Shown: positions 6,978-14,093 of the stretch, one piece after another
Layout of the letters: each line of letters starts with the position of its first letter
Position numbering within the stretch: position 1 is the first letter of the stretch
NCBI GenBank assembly: GCA_903914985.1
Contig: CAIWRE010000457.1
Location: forward strand, 1-14,320
Direction of reading: 5' to 3'
DNA length: 14,320 nucleotides
Source: an uncultured beta proteobacterium
Lineage (GTDB): Bacteria; Pseudomonadota; Gammaproteobacteria; Burkholderiales; Burkholderiaceae_C
Position numbers and translations under genes: made by a program
Notes under the pieces: generated by a model
The model's input: the letters and a program-made list of their open reading frames with translations, nothing else
Told to the model about the DNA's origin: nothing
Database searches by the model: none

Positions 6978-7874
6978 CTAGGCTTTTGCGGCTTGCTTGG
7001 CGGCCTGCCGGTAGGCGTTGCACGCAGCGCGCGGTACCAGACGCTCAGACTCCTGCCATACCAGCGCTCGCATGCTTTGCGCCGTGGGACCCTCAGGGAT
7101 GGAGTCCGCTGCTGCTTGGATGAGTGACTCGAAATGCTCTATGGCGCCGGAAAGTCCCAAATTTGCAATCGCATTGGGGCGGGCATGTTGGGCATCCTGC
7201 CCAACCGGTTTACCCAGCAAATCGGCTTGGCCCATGACGTCGCGAATATCGTCTGCGACCTGGTAGGCCTCACCCAGGCAGTCGCCCAACGCCTGCCACT
7301 GCGCAGGATCGGCGCCCGCGCTCAATGCACCCGCGCGCGTGGCGGCGACGAACAAAGCGCCGGTCTTGGCACGCTGGTACTGCATCAGGGAAACCCGCGA
7401 CTCCGACTCCCAGGCCTGGCCTGCCACGATGCCGCCAGGCATCCCCACGCCCGCCGCAATGATTTGCAACAGCGCCGGCAAGCGCATCGGCGACTTGCCT
7501 GCGGCCGCTGCCAACGTTTGGAAGGCCAGGACGATGAGCGCGTCGCCGGCCAACACGGCCAAAGGCTGCCCAAAGGCCCAATGCACCGAGGAGCGGCCAC
7601 GGCGGGTGGGCGCATCGTCAAAGCAGGGCAAATCATCGTGTACCAGCGATGCGCAGTGCAGCAGCTCAATAGCCACTGCTGCGGCTTCGCTGAGCGCCGG
7701 ATCGTCTTGCCCGCACGCCTGGGCTACGGCCAGACACAGCTGCGGGCGTATGCGGGCACCCCCCGGAAACACGGCGTGGCGCACTGCCGCCGCCAGCTTG
7801 GGCGGGCAATTGGCATCCTCGGCAGCGGCCAGGGCCAGGGCCAAAGATTGCTCGATACGGGTATTTGCCTTCAT
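6978..7874 (-). CDS. crtE: geranylgeranyl diphosphate synthase
   Basis: CrtE condenses isopentenyl units to C20 geranylgeranyl diphosphate, the precursor of carotenoids and of the bacteriochlorophyll tail. The protein is 298 residues, normal for the family. The two aspartate-rich Mg-binding motifs are visible: HDDLPCFDDAPTRRG (79-93) and DDIRD (208-212). The FPGGARIRPQL region (36-46) carries the usual substrate-binding arginines. The ATG at 7874 has a GGAG ribosome site; an alternative TTG at 7919 falls inside the operator region and is rejected. It is the first gene after a 198-bp control region and precedes crtF by 47 nt. Confidence 0.94.
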   Translation of the reverse strand: MKANTRIEQSLALALAAAEDANCPPKLAAAVRHAVFPGGARIRPQLCLAVAQACGQDDPALSEAAAVAIELLHCASLVHDDLPCFDDAPTRRGRSSVHWAFGQPLAVLAGDALIVLAFQTLAAAAGKSPMRLPALLQIIAAGVGMPGGIVAGQAWESESRVSLMQYQRAKTGALFVAATRAGALSAGADPAQWQALGDCLGEAYQVADDIRDVMGQADLLGKPVGQDAQHARPNAIANLGLSGAIEHFESLIQAAADSIPEGPTAQSMRALVWQESERLVPRAACNAYRQAAKQAAKA

Positions 7875-7913
7875 TGTCGTGTCTCCGTTGGGTTGACCGG
7901 GCCGCCTTGCAAG

Positions 7914-7931
7914 TGACAATTTGACTTGTCA
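7914..7931. promoter_or_regulatory. TGACA-N8-TGTCA palindrome, crtE control region
   Basis: TGACAATTTGACTTGTCA is a palindrome whose arms extend to GTGACAA/TTGTCAC (7913-7932). It has the length of a PpsR site but TGA/TCA ends, and lies exactly 8 bp from a perfect TGT-N12-ACA motif. It is probably the second half of a tandem operator; a separate palindrome-binding regulator is also possible. A closely similar palindrome occurs before bchI. Confidence 0.6.
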
Positions 7932-7935
7932 CTAC

Positions 7936-7949
7936 TTGATGTAAATCAA
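7936..7949. promoter_or_regulatory. perfect FNR/FixK-type box at the crtE promoter
   Basis: TTGATGTAAATCAA matches TTGAT-N4-ATCAA in all ten defined positions. Relative to the sigma70 promoter at 7948-7976 it covers the edge of the -10 and the expected start point, a location normally associated with repression rather than activation. It also overlaps the PpsR motif by 10 bp. Binding is inferred. Confidence 0.6.
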
Positions 7950-7957
7950 TATAGACA
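7940..7957. promoter_or_regulatory. PpsR/CrtJ-type operator at the crtE promoter
   Basis: TGTAAATCAATATAGACA matches TGT-N12-ACA exactly. It covers the -10 hexamer of the predicted crtE promoter, so a bound repressor would block RNA polymerase. The tandem partner is the TGACA-N8-TGTCA palindrome 8 bp downstream with respect to transcription. Confidence 0.75.
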
Positions 7958-7976
7958 CAAAGAATGGACTTGTCAA
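7948..7976 (-). promoter_or_regulatory. sigma70-type promoter for crtE
   Basis: On the minus strand TTGACA (7976-7971) and TATATT (7953-7948) are separated by 17 bp, a nearly perfect sigma70 promoter. The start point would be near 7941, giving a leader of about 65 nt before crtE. Such a strong promoter under a repressor site fits repression-based control by oxygen or light. Confidence 0.75.
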
Positions 7977-8072
7977 CGCGGATTCATTGAAAGCGCAGAG
8001 ATTTATTTCCATGGCAAGCACGGCGACGCCAAGGCACTTCCCGCAGGAATCGCCCGGAAAACGACTGACGGG

Positions 8073-8978
8073 CTATGGAAGAGGCTGAAGAATCAGCTCG
8101 GCAAGCTGGCGGGCGGATTCTTCGTGGGCGAGGTGGCCGAGCCCCGCTAACTTCACCACCCCGGGCATGGGCTGGCGCTGCAAAGCCCTGGCGGCCCGCA
8201 GTGACACAGAGGGGGGGACAATCAAGTCGCCCTCTCCCACCACCAGTGCCAAGGGGGTTCGCAATTGGGGCAGGCGCGCCCGGAATCGATGTAAATCCCA
8301 GTGCGCCATCATGGACAGTGCGCCCGCACTGTGCGAAGGGTTGGTAATCAACTGGCGGTAAAGAGCGCGGCCTTCTTCATCCAATCGGGAGCCCGTGCCG
8401 TCCAGCAGTCGCTGCAGCACTTGCGGTTGGGCTGCGCGCCAGGAAAACAACTCCGGAACCAACGGCGCTTTGGTCAGCAACTTGGCCAGAGGCGAAAAAA
8501 ACTGCCCGGCGAGTCCATCCAGGGGCAGCAGGGCGCCATTGACAGAAACAAGGCGCTCGGGCTCCAGATGACTGTCCAGAGACAGCATGCAGGCCACGGC
8601 CGCTCCGGCCGAGTGGCCGACCACCGTGTGCGGCACGATGCCCATTTGCGTGAGCAACTGCGCCACACCGGCGGCCATGCCGGGTAACGAAAACAGGCTC
8701 GCAAATTCGTGCTGTGCGGGCATGGCGCTGAAGGCGTGTCCTGGAAAATCAAGCGCCAGCACACTGCAGCGGTCGGTTAACAAGGGGAGAACATCCCGCC
8801 ACGAATGGGTCGACGCCCCCGTGCCGTGCAAGAGCACGATGGTCGGCGCTTGCGGGTCACGGTGCGGGGCGTATTGCACATGCCAGCGAAGGCGGGGCGT
8901 TTGAACAAAACGGGAGTAGACACGCAGCGGCCATCGGGCACCGTCTTGTTCCCAGTTCAGGCCCTGACGCATGCCCAT
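8073..8978 (-). CDS. bchO: alpha/beta hydrolase associated with magnesium chelatase
   Basis: BchO is an alpha/beta-hydrolase protein encoded next to the Mg-chelatase genes of purple bacteria; its exact reaction is not settled. The protein is 301 residues from the ATG at 8978. An ATG two codons later (8972) has a better-spaced AGGA ribosome site and could be the true start. The oxyanion motif HGTGA is at 51-55, the nucleophile elbow GHSAG at 121-125 (S123), a probable acid lies in the VVGEGDLIVPP region, and a histidine at GHLAHEE (282 or 285) completes the set. It follows bchD by 13 nt, so bchI-bchD-bchO form one operon. A longer open frame back to 9179 is only the bchD 3' end in another frame. 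Confidence 0.9.
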   Translation of the reverse strand: MGMRQGLNWEQDGARWPLRVYSRFVQTPRLRWHVQYAPHRDPQAPTIVLLHGTGASTHSWRDVLPLLTDRCSVLALDFPGHAFSAMPAQHEFASLFSLPGMAAGVAQLLTQMGIVPHTVVGHSAGAAVACMLSLDSHLEPERLVSVNGALLPLDGLAGQFFSPLAKLLTKAPLVPELFSWRAAQPQVLQRLLDGTGSRLDEEGRALYRQLITNPSHSAGALSMMAHWDLHRFRARLPQLRTPLALVVGEGDLIVPPSVSLRAARALQRQPMPGVVKLAGLGHLAHEESARQLAELILQPLP

Positions 8979-8991
8979 CCTGTGTGCCGCC

Positions 8992-10797
8992 TCAGGTGCG
9001 GCCCGCCATGGCCCGAACCGTCTGGTTGAGCACCTGGGCACCCGCGTAGGGGAGTGCCAGGTAGTGCGCGCCCATGGTCGACGCCAGCGCTTGGGCGCTT
9101 GGCTGGGGCTGGGGTGATGTATCCACCAGCAGGGCACTGACACCGTCCATGCGCAATTGCGCTGCCGCAGCGAGCGCATCTGCAGCGGCAGGCCCGCGAC
9201 CGGGCTTGGCGTCGCGGGCGATATTGGCCTTGCCGTCGGTCAAAAACACAAGCACCGGTGTTTCACCTTTGCGCCGGATCTGTCCGGCAAGAGCGGCGGC
9301 CGCGTCAATCGCAGAAGCCAGCGGCGTTCCCCCGCCACCGGGCAGCCCTGCCAGGCTGCGTTTTGCACGGGCAAGCGACCGGGTCGGTGGTAGCAACATT
9401 TCGGCACTGCTTCCCCGGAAGGCCAGCACCGCCACGCTGTCGCGGCGCACATAGCAATCGGCCAACAGTAACTCGACAGCGCCCTTGGCCTCGGCCAAAC
9501 GGTTGAGCGCCGCAGAGCCCGAGGCATCGACCACAAACACGGTGGTGGTTTGACCCAGCTGGCGAAAGCGGGTGACATGAAAATCTTCTTTGTGGACAAC
9601 GATACGCGGTGCTTTTTCCGGCGCGAGTGCACGCTTGCGAAGTTGCTGCCAGGGCGCGGCCGCACGCAAGGTCTCAAGTACGTTGATGCGCTGGCCCGCA
9701 CGGGGCTCGCCTTTGCGCGCACCTACCGGGCGGCCGCGCAGGGCATTTTTCTGCTGAGCGCCAGCCGAGCCGGAACTCGGCGACTGCGAACGCTGTGCCG
9801 CACCGGACTTCAGGCGCGCGAGCAAGCCAGCCGGTATCGCTGCTTGTGTGGCCTGCAGTACCAGCTCGGCCAGATCCTGCGGGCCGGGTAAGTCGGTTTC
9901 CGGGTCCGGCGTGTCTTGGTTCTGCTCCGGGGGTTCCGGGGAATTTTGTGCGGAATCCTGGTCCGGCGCTTGCTCTTGCTGATCTTGTTGTTCTGGCGGC
10001 TGTTGCTGATCGGGTTCGATTTCTTGTTCTGCCGGCGTGTCGGGCAGGCGCGTGGCGCGGGGGGCCAGCACCAGCCGGGCAGCCACGGCCACATGTTCCT
10101 CCTCCACCGTTTCGCAGCCGGCCAGTGCCGCGGCAGCCCGCGCGACACGCGCGGCAAAAAGGCAGGGTCTGGCCGAATCAATCCCGAGCGCCATTGCGGC
10201 GGCGCACAGCGCCTGCAGGGACTCGTCCGGCACTTGCACCTGGCCGAGTCGCTGGCGGGCGGCCTGCACTTCATCGGCACTCCACAGAGGGCCCTCCTCG
10301 TCGTCACCCGGGTTCTGTAACACCCACCGGAACGCAAGACGCTCGGCCAAAGCTGCTGGCACCTGCTCATCATCGCTGGCACCTTCATCCAGTGCCACAA
10401 GGCCCACACGGGTGCGCACCCGGCTGTCCAGACCCTCACGCTGCAGAGACACGTGTCCGGTATCGAGCACGCTGCCAAAACGCGCTGCAGCATTGGCACC
10501 CATACGCTCGGCCATGGCCAATAGCAGCACGCCACCATCAGCCTGCGCCAGCAATCCTTGCAGGGCCACAGGACGACCCGCTTGCAAAGTTGCACCCAAA
10601 TCCAGCCCCCCCAGAAGAGCGGTATCACCCGTGTTCAGCGGCACCCGGCGCACCGGTGTTTTCGGCGGCAAAAGATCGCGCAACAAGGTCAACCAATCAT
10701 CGCGTGCACTGCAGGCAGGTCCACGCAGCACCACGCCGCCCAGGCCCGCCGGGTCTACTGCGAACAGGGCTGCAATCGTGGCGGCGTCGCCGTGCAT
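8992..10797 (-). CDS. bchD: magnesium chelatase subunit D
   Basis: BchD is the platform subunit that joins the BchI ATPase to BchH during Mg insertion into protoporphyrin IX. The protein is 601 residues, in the usual range. An AAA+-like N-terminal half (1-250) has a degenerate P-loop (LRGPACSARDD) and is not expected to hydrolyse ATP. A long linker rich in Gln, Pro, Glu and Asp (about 255-305) follows. The C-terminal von Willebrand A domain carries the metal-site motif DASGS (D424, S426, S428) and the FLTDGKAN strand. The ATG at 10797 lies 12 nt after bchI, with no clear ribosome site, so translation is probably coupled to bchI. Confidence 0.94.
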   Translation of the reverse strand: MHGDAATIAALFAVDPAGLGGVVLRGPACSARDDWLTLLRDLLPPKTPVRRVPLNTGDTALLGGLDLGATLQAGRPVALQGLLAQADGGVLLLAMAERMGANAAARFGSVLDTGHVSLQREGLDSRVRTRVGLVALDEGASDDEQVPAALAERLAFRWVLQNPGDDEEGPLWSADEVQAARQRLGQVQVPDESLQALCAAAMALGIDSARPCLFAARVARAAAALAGCETVEEEHVAVAARLVLAPRATRLPDTPAEQEIEPDQQQPPEQQDQQEQAPDQDSAQNSPEPPEQNQDTPDPETDLPGPQDLAELVLQATQAAIPAGLLARLKSGAAQRSQSPSSGSAGAQQKNALRGRPVGARKGEPRAGQRINVLETLRAAAPWQQLRKRALAPEKAPRIVVHKEDFHVTRFRQLGQTTTVFVVDASGSAALNRLAEAKGAVELLLADCYVRRDSVAVLAFRGSSAEMLLPPTRSLARAKRSLAGLPGGGGTPLASAIDAAAALAGQIRRKGETPVLVFLTDGKANIARDAKPGRGPAAADALAAAAQLRMDGVSALLVDTSPQPQPSAQALASTMGAHYLALPYAGAQVLNQTVRAMAGRT

Positions 10798-10809
10798 CGC
10801 AAGAGTGGA

Positions 10810-11829
10810 TTAAGGAGCCGCCAGCTCGGCCAGCGCCCGTTCGACGCGGGTCGAGGAGCCTGAGTCGTCCAGCGGATTGCGCCGCAGCCGATGGCGCAGC
10901 GCCGACGGCGCGACGCGCTGCAGATGCGTGCGGCCCACCGTCTTGTCGCCCTGCAAGGCTGCCAAGGCGCGGGCAGCGCGCACCAGCGTCAGGTCGCCGC
11001 GCAAGCCATCAATGCCCAAGGCAATGCACAGCTGCGCGGCAAAGTCGCGGGAACTGTCAGGGACTTGCAACTTTGCCAAACGCTTTCGTCCCGCCACGAT
11101 GCGCTTGCGTACCGCGTCATCCTCTTTTTCCCAATGGACGGTGAACGCCTGCGGGTCCTGCTCAAAAGCATCGCGGCGCTTGACCACTTCCACACGCTCT
11201 TGCAAGGTATTGGGCGTTTTGACCTCGACCGACAAGCCAAAGCGATCGATCAATTGGGGCCGCAACTCGCCTTCTTCGGGGTTGCCGCTGCCAATCAGCA
11301 CAAAGCGCGCGGGGTGACGCACACTCAGGCCTTCCCTCTCCACCACGTTTTCGCCCGAGGCTGCCACGTCAATCAACAAATCGACCAAGTGGTCTTCTAA
11401 CAAATTGACCTCATCAATGTACAAATAGCCCCGGTTGGCACGCGCCAGCAGGCCGGGCTCGAACGCCTTCACCCCTTGCGACAGCGCACGCTCCAAGTCC
11501 AACGCGCCGACCACCCGGTCTTCTGTGGCACCCAGCGGCAGATCGACGACCGGCACGCCCACCAATTGGCTGGGCCGCGTTTTCCCGCCCGCTGCGGCAA
11601 GGCAATCGGTGCAGCGGGCGTCCTGCGGGTCGCAACCATAAGGGCAAGCGGTGACCACACGCATCTTGGGGAGCAAGGCCGCCAAGGCCCGCACAGCGGT
11701 CGATTTTCCGGTGCCGCGATCGCCAAACACCATCACGCCGCCTATCGTCGGGTCAATGGCCGTGAGCACGATGGCCAATTTCATGTCGTCCTGACCGACG
11801 ATGGCGGAAAAAGGAAAAGTCAAAGCCAT
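10810..11829 (-). CDS. bchI: magnesium chelatase ATPase subunit I
   Basis: BchI is the AAA+ ATPase that powers Mg insertion into protoporphyrin IX together with BchD and BchH. The protein is 339 residues. Walker A GDRGTGKST is at 36-44, Walker B YLYIDE at 135-140 and sensor-1 SGN at 181-183. ERVEVVKRRDAF is also typical of the family. Four cysteines form a CX3C-X6-CX2C cluster (C62, C66, C73, C76) in the insertion after the P-loop helix, a possible metal or redox site. The ATG at 11829 is chosen; an in-frame GTG at 11841 would add four residues, and neither has a good ribosome site. It is the first gene of bchIDO, 187 bp after pmbA. Confidence 0.95.
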   Translation of the reverse strand: MALTFPFSAIVGQDDMKLAIVLTAIDPTIGGVMVFGDRGTGKSTAVRALAALLPKMRVVTACPYGCDPQDARCTDCLAAAGGKTRPSQLVGVPVVDLPLGATEDRVVGALDLERALSQGVKAFEPGLLARANRGYLYIDEVNLLEDHLVDLLIDVAASGENVVEREGLSVRHPARFVLIGSGNPEEGELRPQLIDRFGLSVEVKTPNTLQERVEVVKRRDAFEQDPQAFTVHWEKEDDAVRKRIVAGRKRLAKLQVPDSSRDFAAQLCIALGIDGLRGDLTLVRAARALAALQGDKTVGRTHLQRVAPSALRHRLRRNPLDDSGSSTRVERALAELAAP

Positions 11830-11951
11830 GGATGGATGCACAAAAGGTTAATCAATGGGTACGCTCCAACGCCCGAACCCCCGCTTTCGAATGGGACAAC
11901 AGCATCGGCAAGAACCGCATACTAACCAATTCACGCCAAACGGAAAATTTT

Positions 11952-11969
11952 TGTTCCATTTAACTGACA
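11952..11969. promoter_or_regulatory. possible PpsR-type motif upstream of bchI
   Basis: The segment starting TGTTCCATTT and ending ACA fits TGT-N12-ACA and overlaps the strong palindrome next to it. No second exact copy sits 8 bp away, and one such match in a gap of this size can occur by chance. Confidence 0.3.
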
Positions 11970-11985
11970 CTTTGGCGTGTCAGTT
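11962..11985. promoter_or_regulatory. 9-bp-arm palindrome upstream of bchI
   Basis: AACTGACAC and GTGTCAGTT are perfect reverse complements around a 6-bp centre (TTTGGC). The inner 18 bp, TGACACTTTGGCGTGTCA, resembles the palindrome before crtE at 13 or more of 18 positions, including all of TGACA and TGTCA and a shared TTTG. It lies about 133 bp upstream of bchI in the 187-bp gap after pmbA. No T-run follows on either strand, so an operator is more likely than a terminator. The rest of the gap (11830-12016) shows no gene and no clear promoter. Confidence 0.6.
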
Positions 11986-12016
11986 GGGGCGTGAGCAAAC
12001 GGGGCTGGCGGCGACT

Positions 12017-13417
12017 CTAAGACCCCGCCACCTTCATCCGGTTCACCAGAATCGAGCCCACGGTTTTGGCGCCATAGTTGTAGGCGTCGGCGCCTACGGC
12101 TTCGATGCCGCGCAGCATGTCTTTCATATTGCCCGCGATGGTGATTTCGTGCACCGGGTAGGCGATCTGCCCGTTTTCAACCCAGAAGCCACTGGCGCCG
12201 CGCGAATAGTCACCGGTGACGTAGTTCACGCCCTGGCCCATCAGCTCGGTGACCAACAGGCCGTTGCCGAGTTTGCGGATCATGGCGTCCAGGTCGTCGT
12301 TGGCGCGCGTCAGGCGTGAGCGCAGCACCAGGTTGTGCGAACCGCCTGCATTGCCGGTGGTTTGCATGCCCAGCTTGCGCGCGGTGTAGCTGCTCAAAAA
12401 GTAGCCTTGCAAGCGCCCGGCTTCCACCACCTGGCGGGCCTGCACACGCACGCCTTCTTCGTCAAAGGGCGAGCTGCCCTTGCCGCCCGGCACAAAGGGG
12501 TCTTCAAACAAGTCCAAATGCTTGGCCAGCACCGGTTTGCCCAGGGAGTTGAGCAAAAACGAACTCTTGCGGTACAGCGCACCGCCGCTCACGGCCTGCA
12601 CCAGTGCACCCAACAGGCCTGCGGCCATGGGCGACTCAAACAAGACGGGGCATTCGGTCGTCGCAATCTTGCGGGACTTGAGGCGGCTCAGGGCACGCTC
12701 GGCCGCATAACGGCCTACTTGCTCGGGGGACGCCAAATCGGACGCCTTGCGCATGGAGCTGTACCAGCCGTCGCGCTGCATGTCTTTGCCCTTGCCTGCA
12801 ATGGGCGAGACCGACAGCGAATGGCGCGAGCTGGCATAGCCACCGCGAAAGCCGTTGGTGTGCGCCGTAAAGAAGTGCGATTGCTGCGCCGAGACGGCTG
12901 CGCCTTCGCTGTTGGTAATGCGCTTGTCCACCGACAAGGCAGCCGCTTCGCAGCGCATGGCCATCGTGGCCGCGTCTGCACTGCTGAGCGCCCAGGGGTG
13001 AAACAGGTCGAGGTCACGCTCGCGCTCGCCCACGGGGCAGATGTCTGCGACCGCTGGCAAGCTGGCAAAGGGGTCTTCGGCGGTAAAGCGTGCAATGTCG
13101 TAGGCCGCGCGCACGGTTTGGGCGATGGCGGCATCCGAAAAATCAGAGGTGCTGGCGTTGCCGCGGCGCTTGCCCAGGTAGACCGTCACCCCAAGCGATT
13201 TGTCGCGGTTGCGTTCCACATTTTCGAGTTCGCCGTTGCGTACCGAAACGCTCAGGCCGCAGCCTTCAGACACTTCCGCCGCGGCGTCGGTGGCGCCGAG
13301 TTTCTTGGCGGCTTTGAGGCTGGCGTCCACGCGGGATTCAAAAAACGCGCGGCTGTAAGCGAATCCGGGAAGGGGCTGGGCAGCGGGAGCTTGGGGGGAA
13401 TTTTTCGGTTTTTTCAT
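12017..13417 (-). CDS. pmbA: metalloprotease-like protein PmbA/TldE
   Basis: PmbA (TldE) works with TldD as a heteromeric protease; in enterobacteria the pair matures microcin B17 and degrades the CcdA antitoxin. The zinc HEXXH site belongs to TldD, and I see none here, as expected for TldE. The protein is 466 residues, slightly above the usual 450. Recognisable features are the repetitive domain start (YSRAFFESRVDASLKAAKKLG, about 21-41; ENVERNRDKSLGVTVYLG) and the C-terminal part with GDYSRGASGFWVENG and PVHEITIAGNM. It is a housekeeping gene at the edge of the photosynthesis cluster. The ATG at 13417 lies only 22 bp from the divergent darP start, so promoters for both must overlap their 5' coding ends. 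Confidence 0.92.
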   Translation of the reverse strand: MKKPKNSPQAPAAQPLPGFAYSRAFFESRVDASLKAAKKLGATDAAAEVSEGCGLSVSVRNGELENVERNRDKSLGVTVYLGKRRGNASTSDFSDAAIAQTVRAAYDIARFTAEDPFASLPAVADICPVGERERDLDLFHPWALSSADAATMAMRCEAAALSVDKRITNSEGAAVSAQQSHFFTAHTNGFRGGYASSRHSLSVSPIAGKGKDMQRDGWYSSMRKASDLASPEQVGRYAAERALSRLKSRKIATTECPVLFESPMAAGLLGALVQAVSGGALYRKSSFLLNSLGKPVLAKHLDLFEDPFVPGGKGSSPFDEEGVRVQARQVVEAGRLQGYFLSSYTARKLGMQTTGNAGGSHNLVLRSRLTRANDDLDAMIRKLGNGLLVTELMGQGVNYVTGDYSRGASGFWVENGQIAYPVHEITIAGNMKDMLRGIEAVGADAYNYGAKTVGSILVNRMKVAGS

Positions 13418-13439
13418 GCGAAGGCTATGATACTTGGCT

Positions 13440-14093
13440 ATGTCAAGAAAATTAAAAAAGGGTTACTTCGTCAAAGGCCAGTTTGTGGCTGAAGGCAGTG
13501 CCCTGGATCTGGAATACAAGCGCGAGCTCAAAGGCACGGACGAGGCCACGCGCACCGACCTCAAGCGTGAAAGCACCGAAATTCAAAAACTCGGCGAAGA
13601 CTTGCTCACCCTGCGCACCGAACTCTTGACCCGCTTGCAACTCCCCGAAAAATTGGTGGAAGCGATTGCCGAGTCCAAGCGCATCACCAACTTTGAAGGC
13701 AAGCGCCGCCAGATGCAGTTCATCGGCAAACTCATGCGCAAGCTGGAGCCCGAGCAGCACGAGGCCATTCGCGTGGCGCTGGTGGAGCAGCACACGCCCT
13801 CGGCCTTAGAAACCCAAACCCTGCACCAAGCAGAAATGTGGCGCGACCGCCTGGTGACCGATGACGATGCGCTGGGCCAATGGATCAACCTGAGCCCTTC
13901 CACCGACAGCCAGCAACTCCGCGCCCTGGTACGCCAGGCGCGCAAGGACGCCGTGCCCGAACGCCCGGGCGAAGCGCAGCGCCACGGCCGCGCCTACCGC
14001 GACATTTTTCAGCTGGTGCGTGCCCAGCTCATGGGTGAAAACAATGTGGACGACGAGGAGCTGCCGCCCACCAACCCCGGAGCCGATGCATGA
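13440..14093 (+). CDS. darP: ribosome-associated protein DarP (YjgA)
   Basis: DarP/YjgA (DUF615) associates with the late 50S ribosomal subunit precursor and promotes its assembly, including the peptidyl transferase centre. The protein is 217 residues from the ATG at 13440 (MSRKLKKG), a little longer than the Escherichia coli protein. Typical segments are KRESTEIQKLGEDLL, ITNFEGKRRQMQFIGKLMR and the C-terminal helix region with RALVRQARKDA and YRDIFQLVR. The first residues are basic, as expected for an rRNA binder. A TTG two codons upstream (13434) is a less likely start. It is divergent from pmbA, a conserved neighbourhood in betaproteobacteria, and overlaps mog by 4 bp. Confidence 0.92.
   Translation: MSRKLKKGYFVKGQFVAEGSALDLEYKRELKGTDEATRTDLKRESTEIQKLGEDLLTLRTELLTRLQLPEKLVEAIAESKRITNFEGKRRQMQFIGKLMRKLEPEQHEAIRVALVEQHTPSALETQTLHQAEMWRDRLVTDDDALGQWINLSPSTDSQQLRALVRQARKDAVPERPGEAQRHGRAYRDIFQLVRAQLMGENNVDDEELPPTNPGADA

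Noticed and set aside
8979..9179. 67-residue N-terminal extension of bchO
   Set aside because: It is mostly the end of bchD in another frame and is arginine/tryptophan-rich, as expected of a shadow frame.
9795..11144. 449-codon open frame on the plus strand
   Set aside because: It is antisense to bchD and bchI, with a Pro/Arg/Ala-rich composition typical of a shadow of a GC-rich gene.
11962..11985. Palindrome upstream of bchI as a pmbA terminator
   Set aside because: The stem has no following U-tract on either strand, and its sequence repeats in the crtE operator region, so an operator is the better reading.
12335..13492. 385-codon open frame on the plus strand opposite pmbA
   Set aside because: It is the complement of the clear pmbA coding sequence and reads through into darP in another frame, with no family resemblance.
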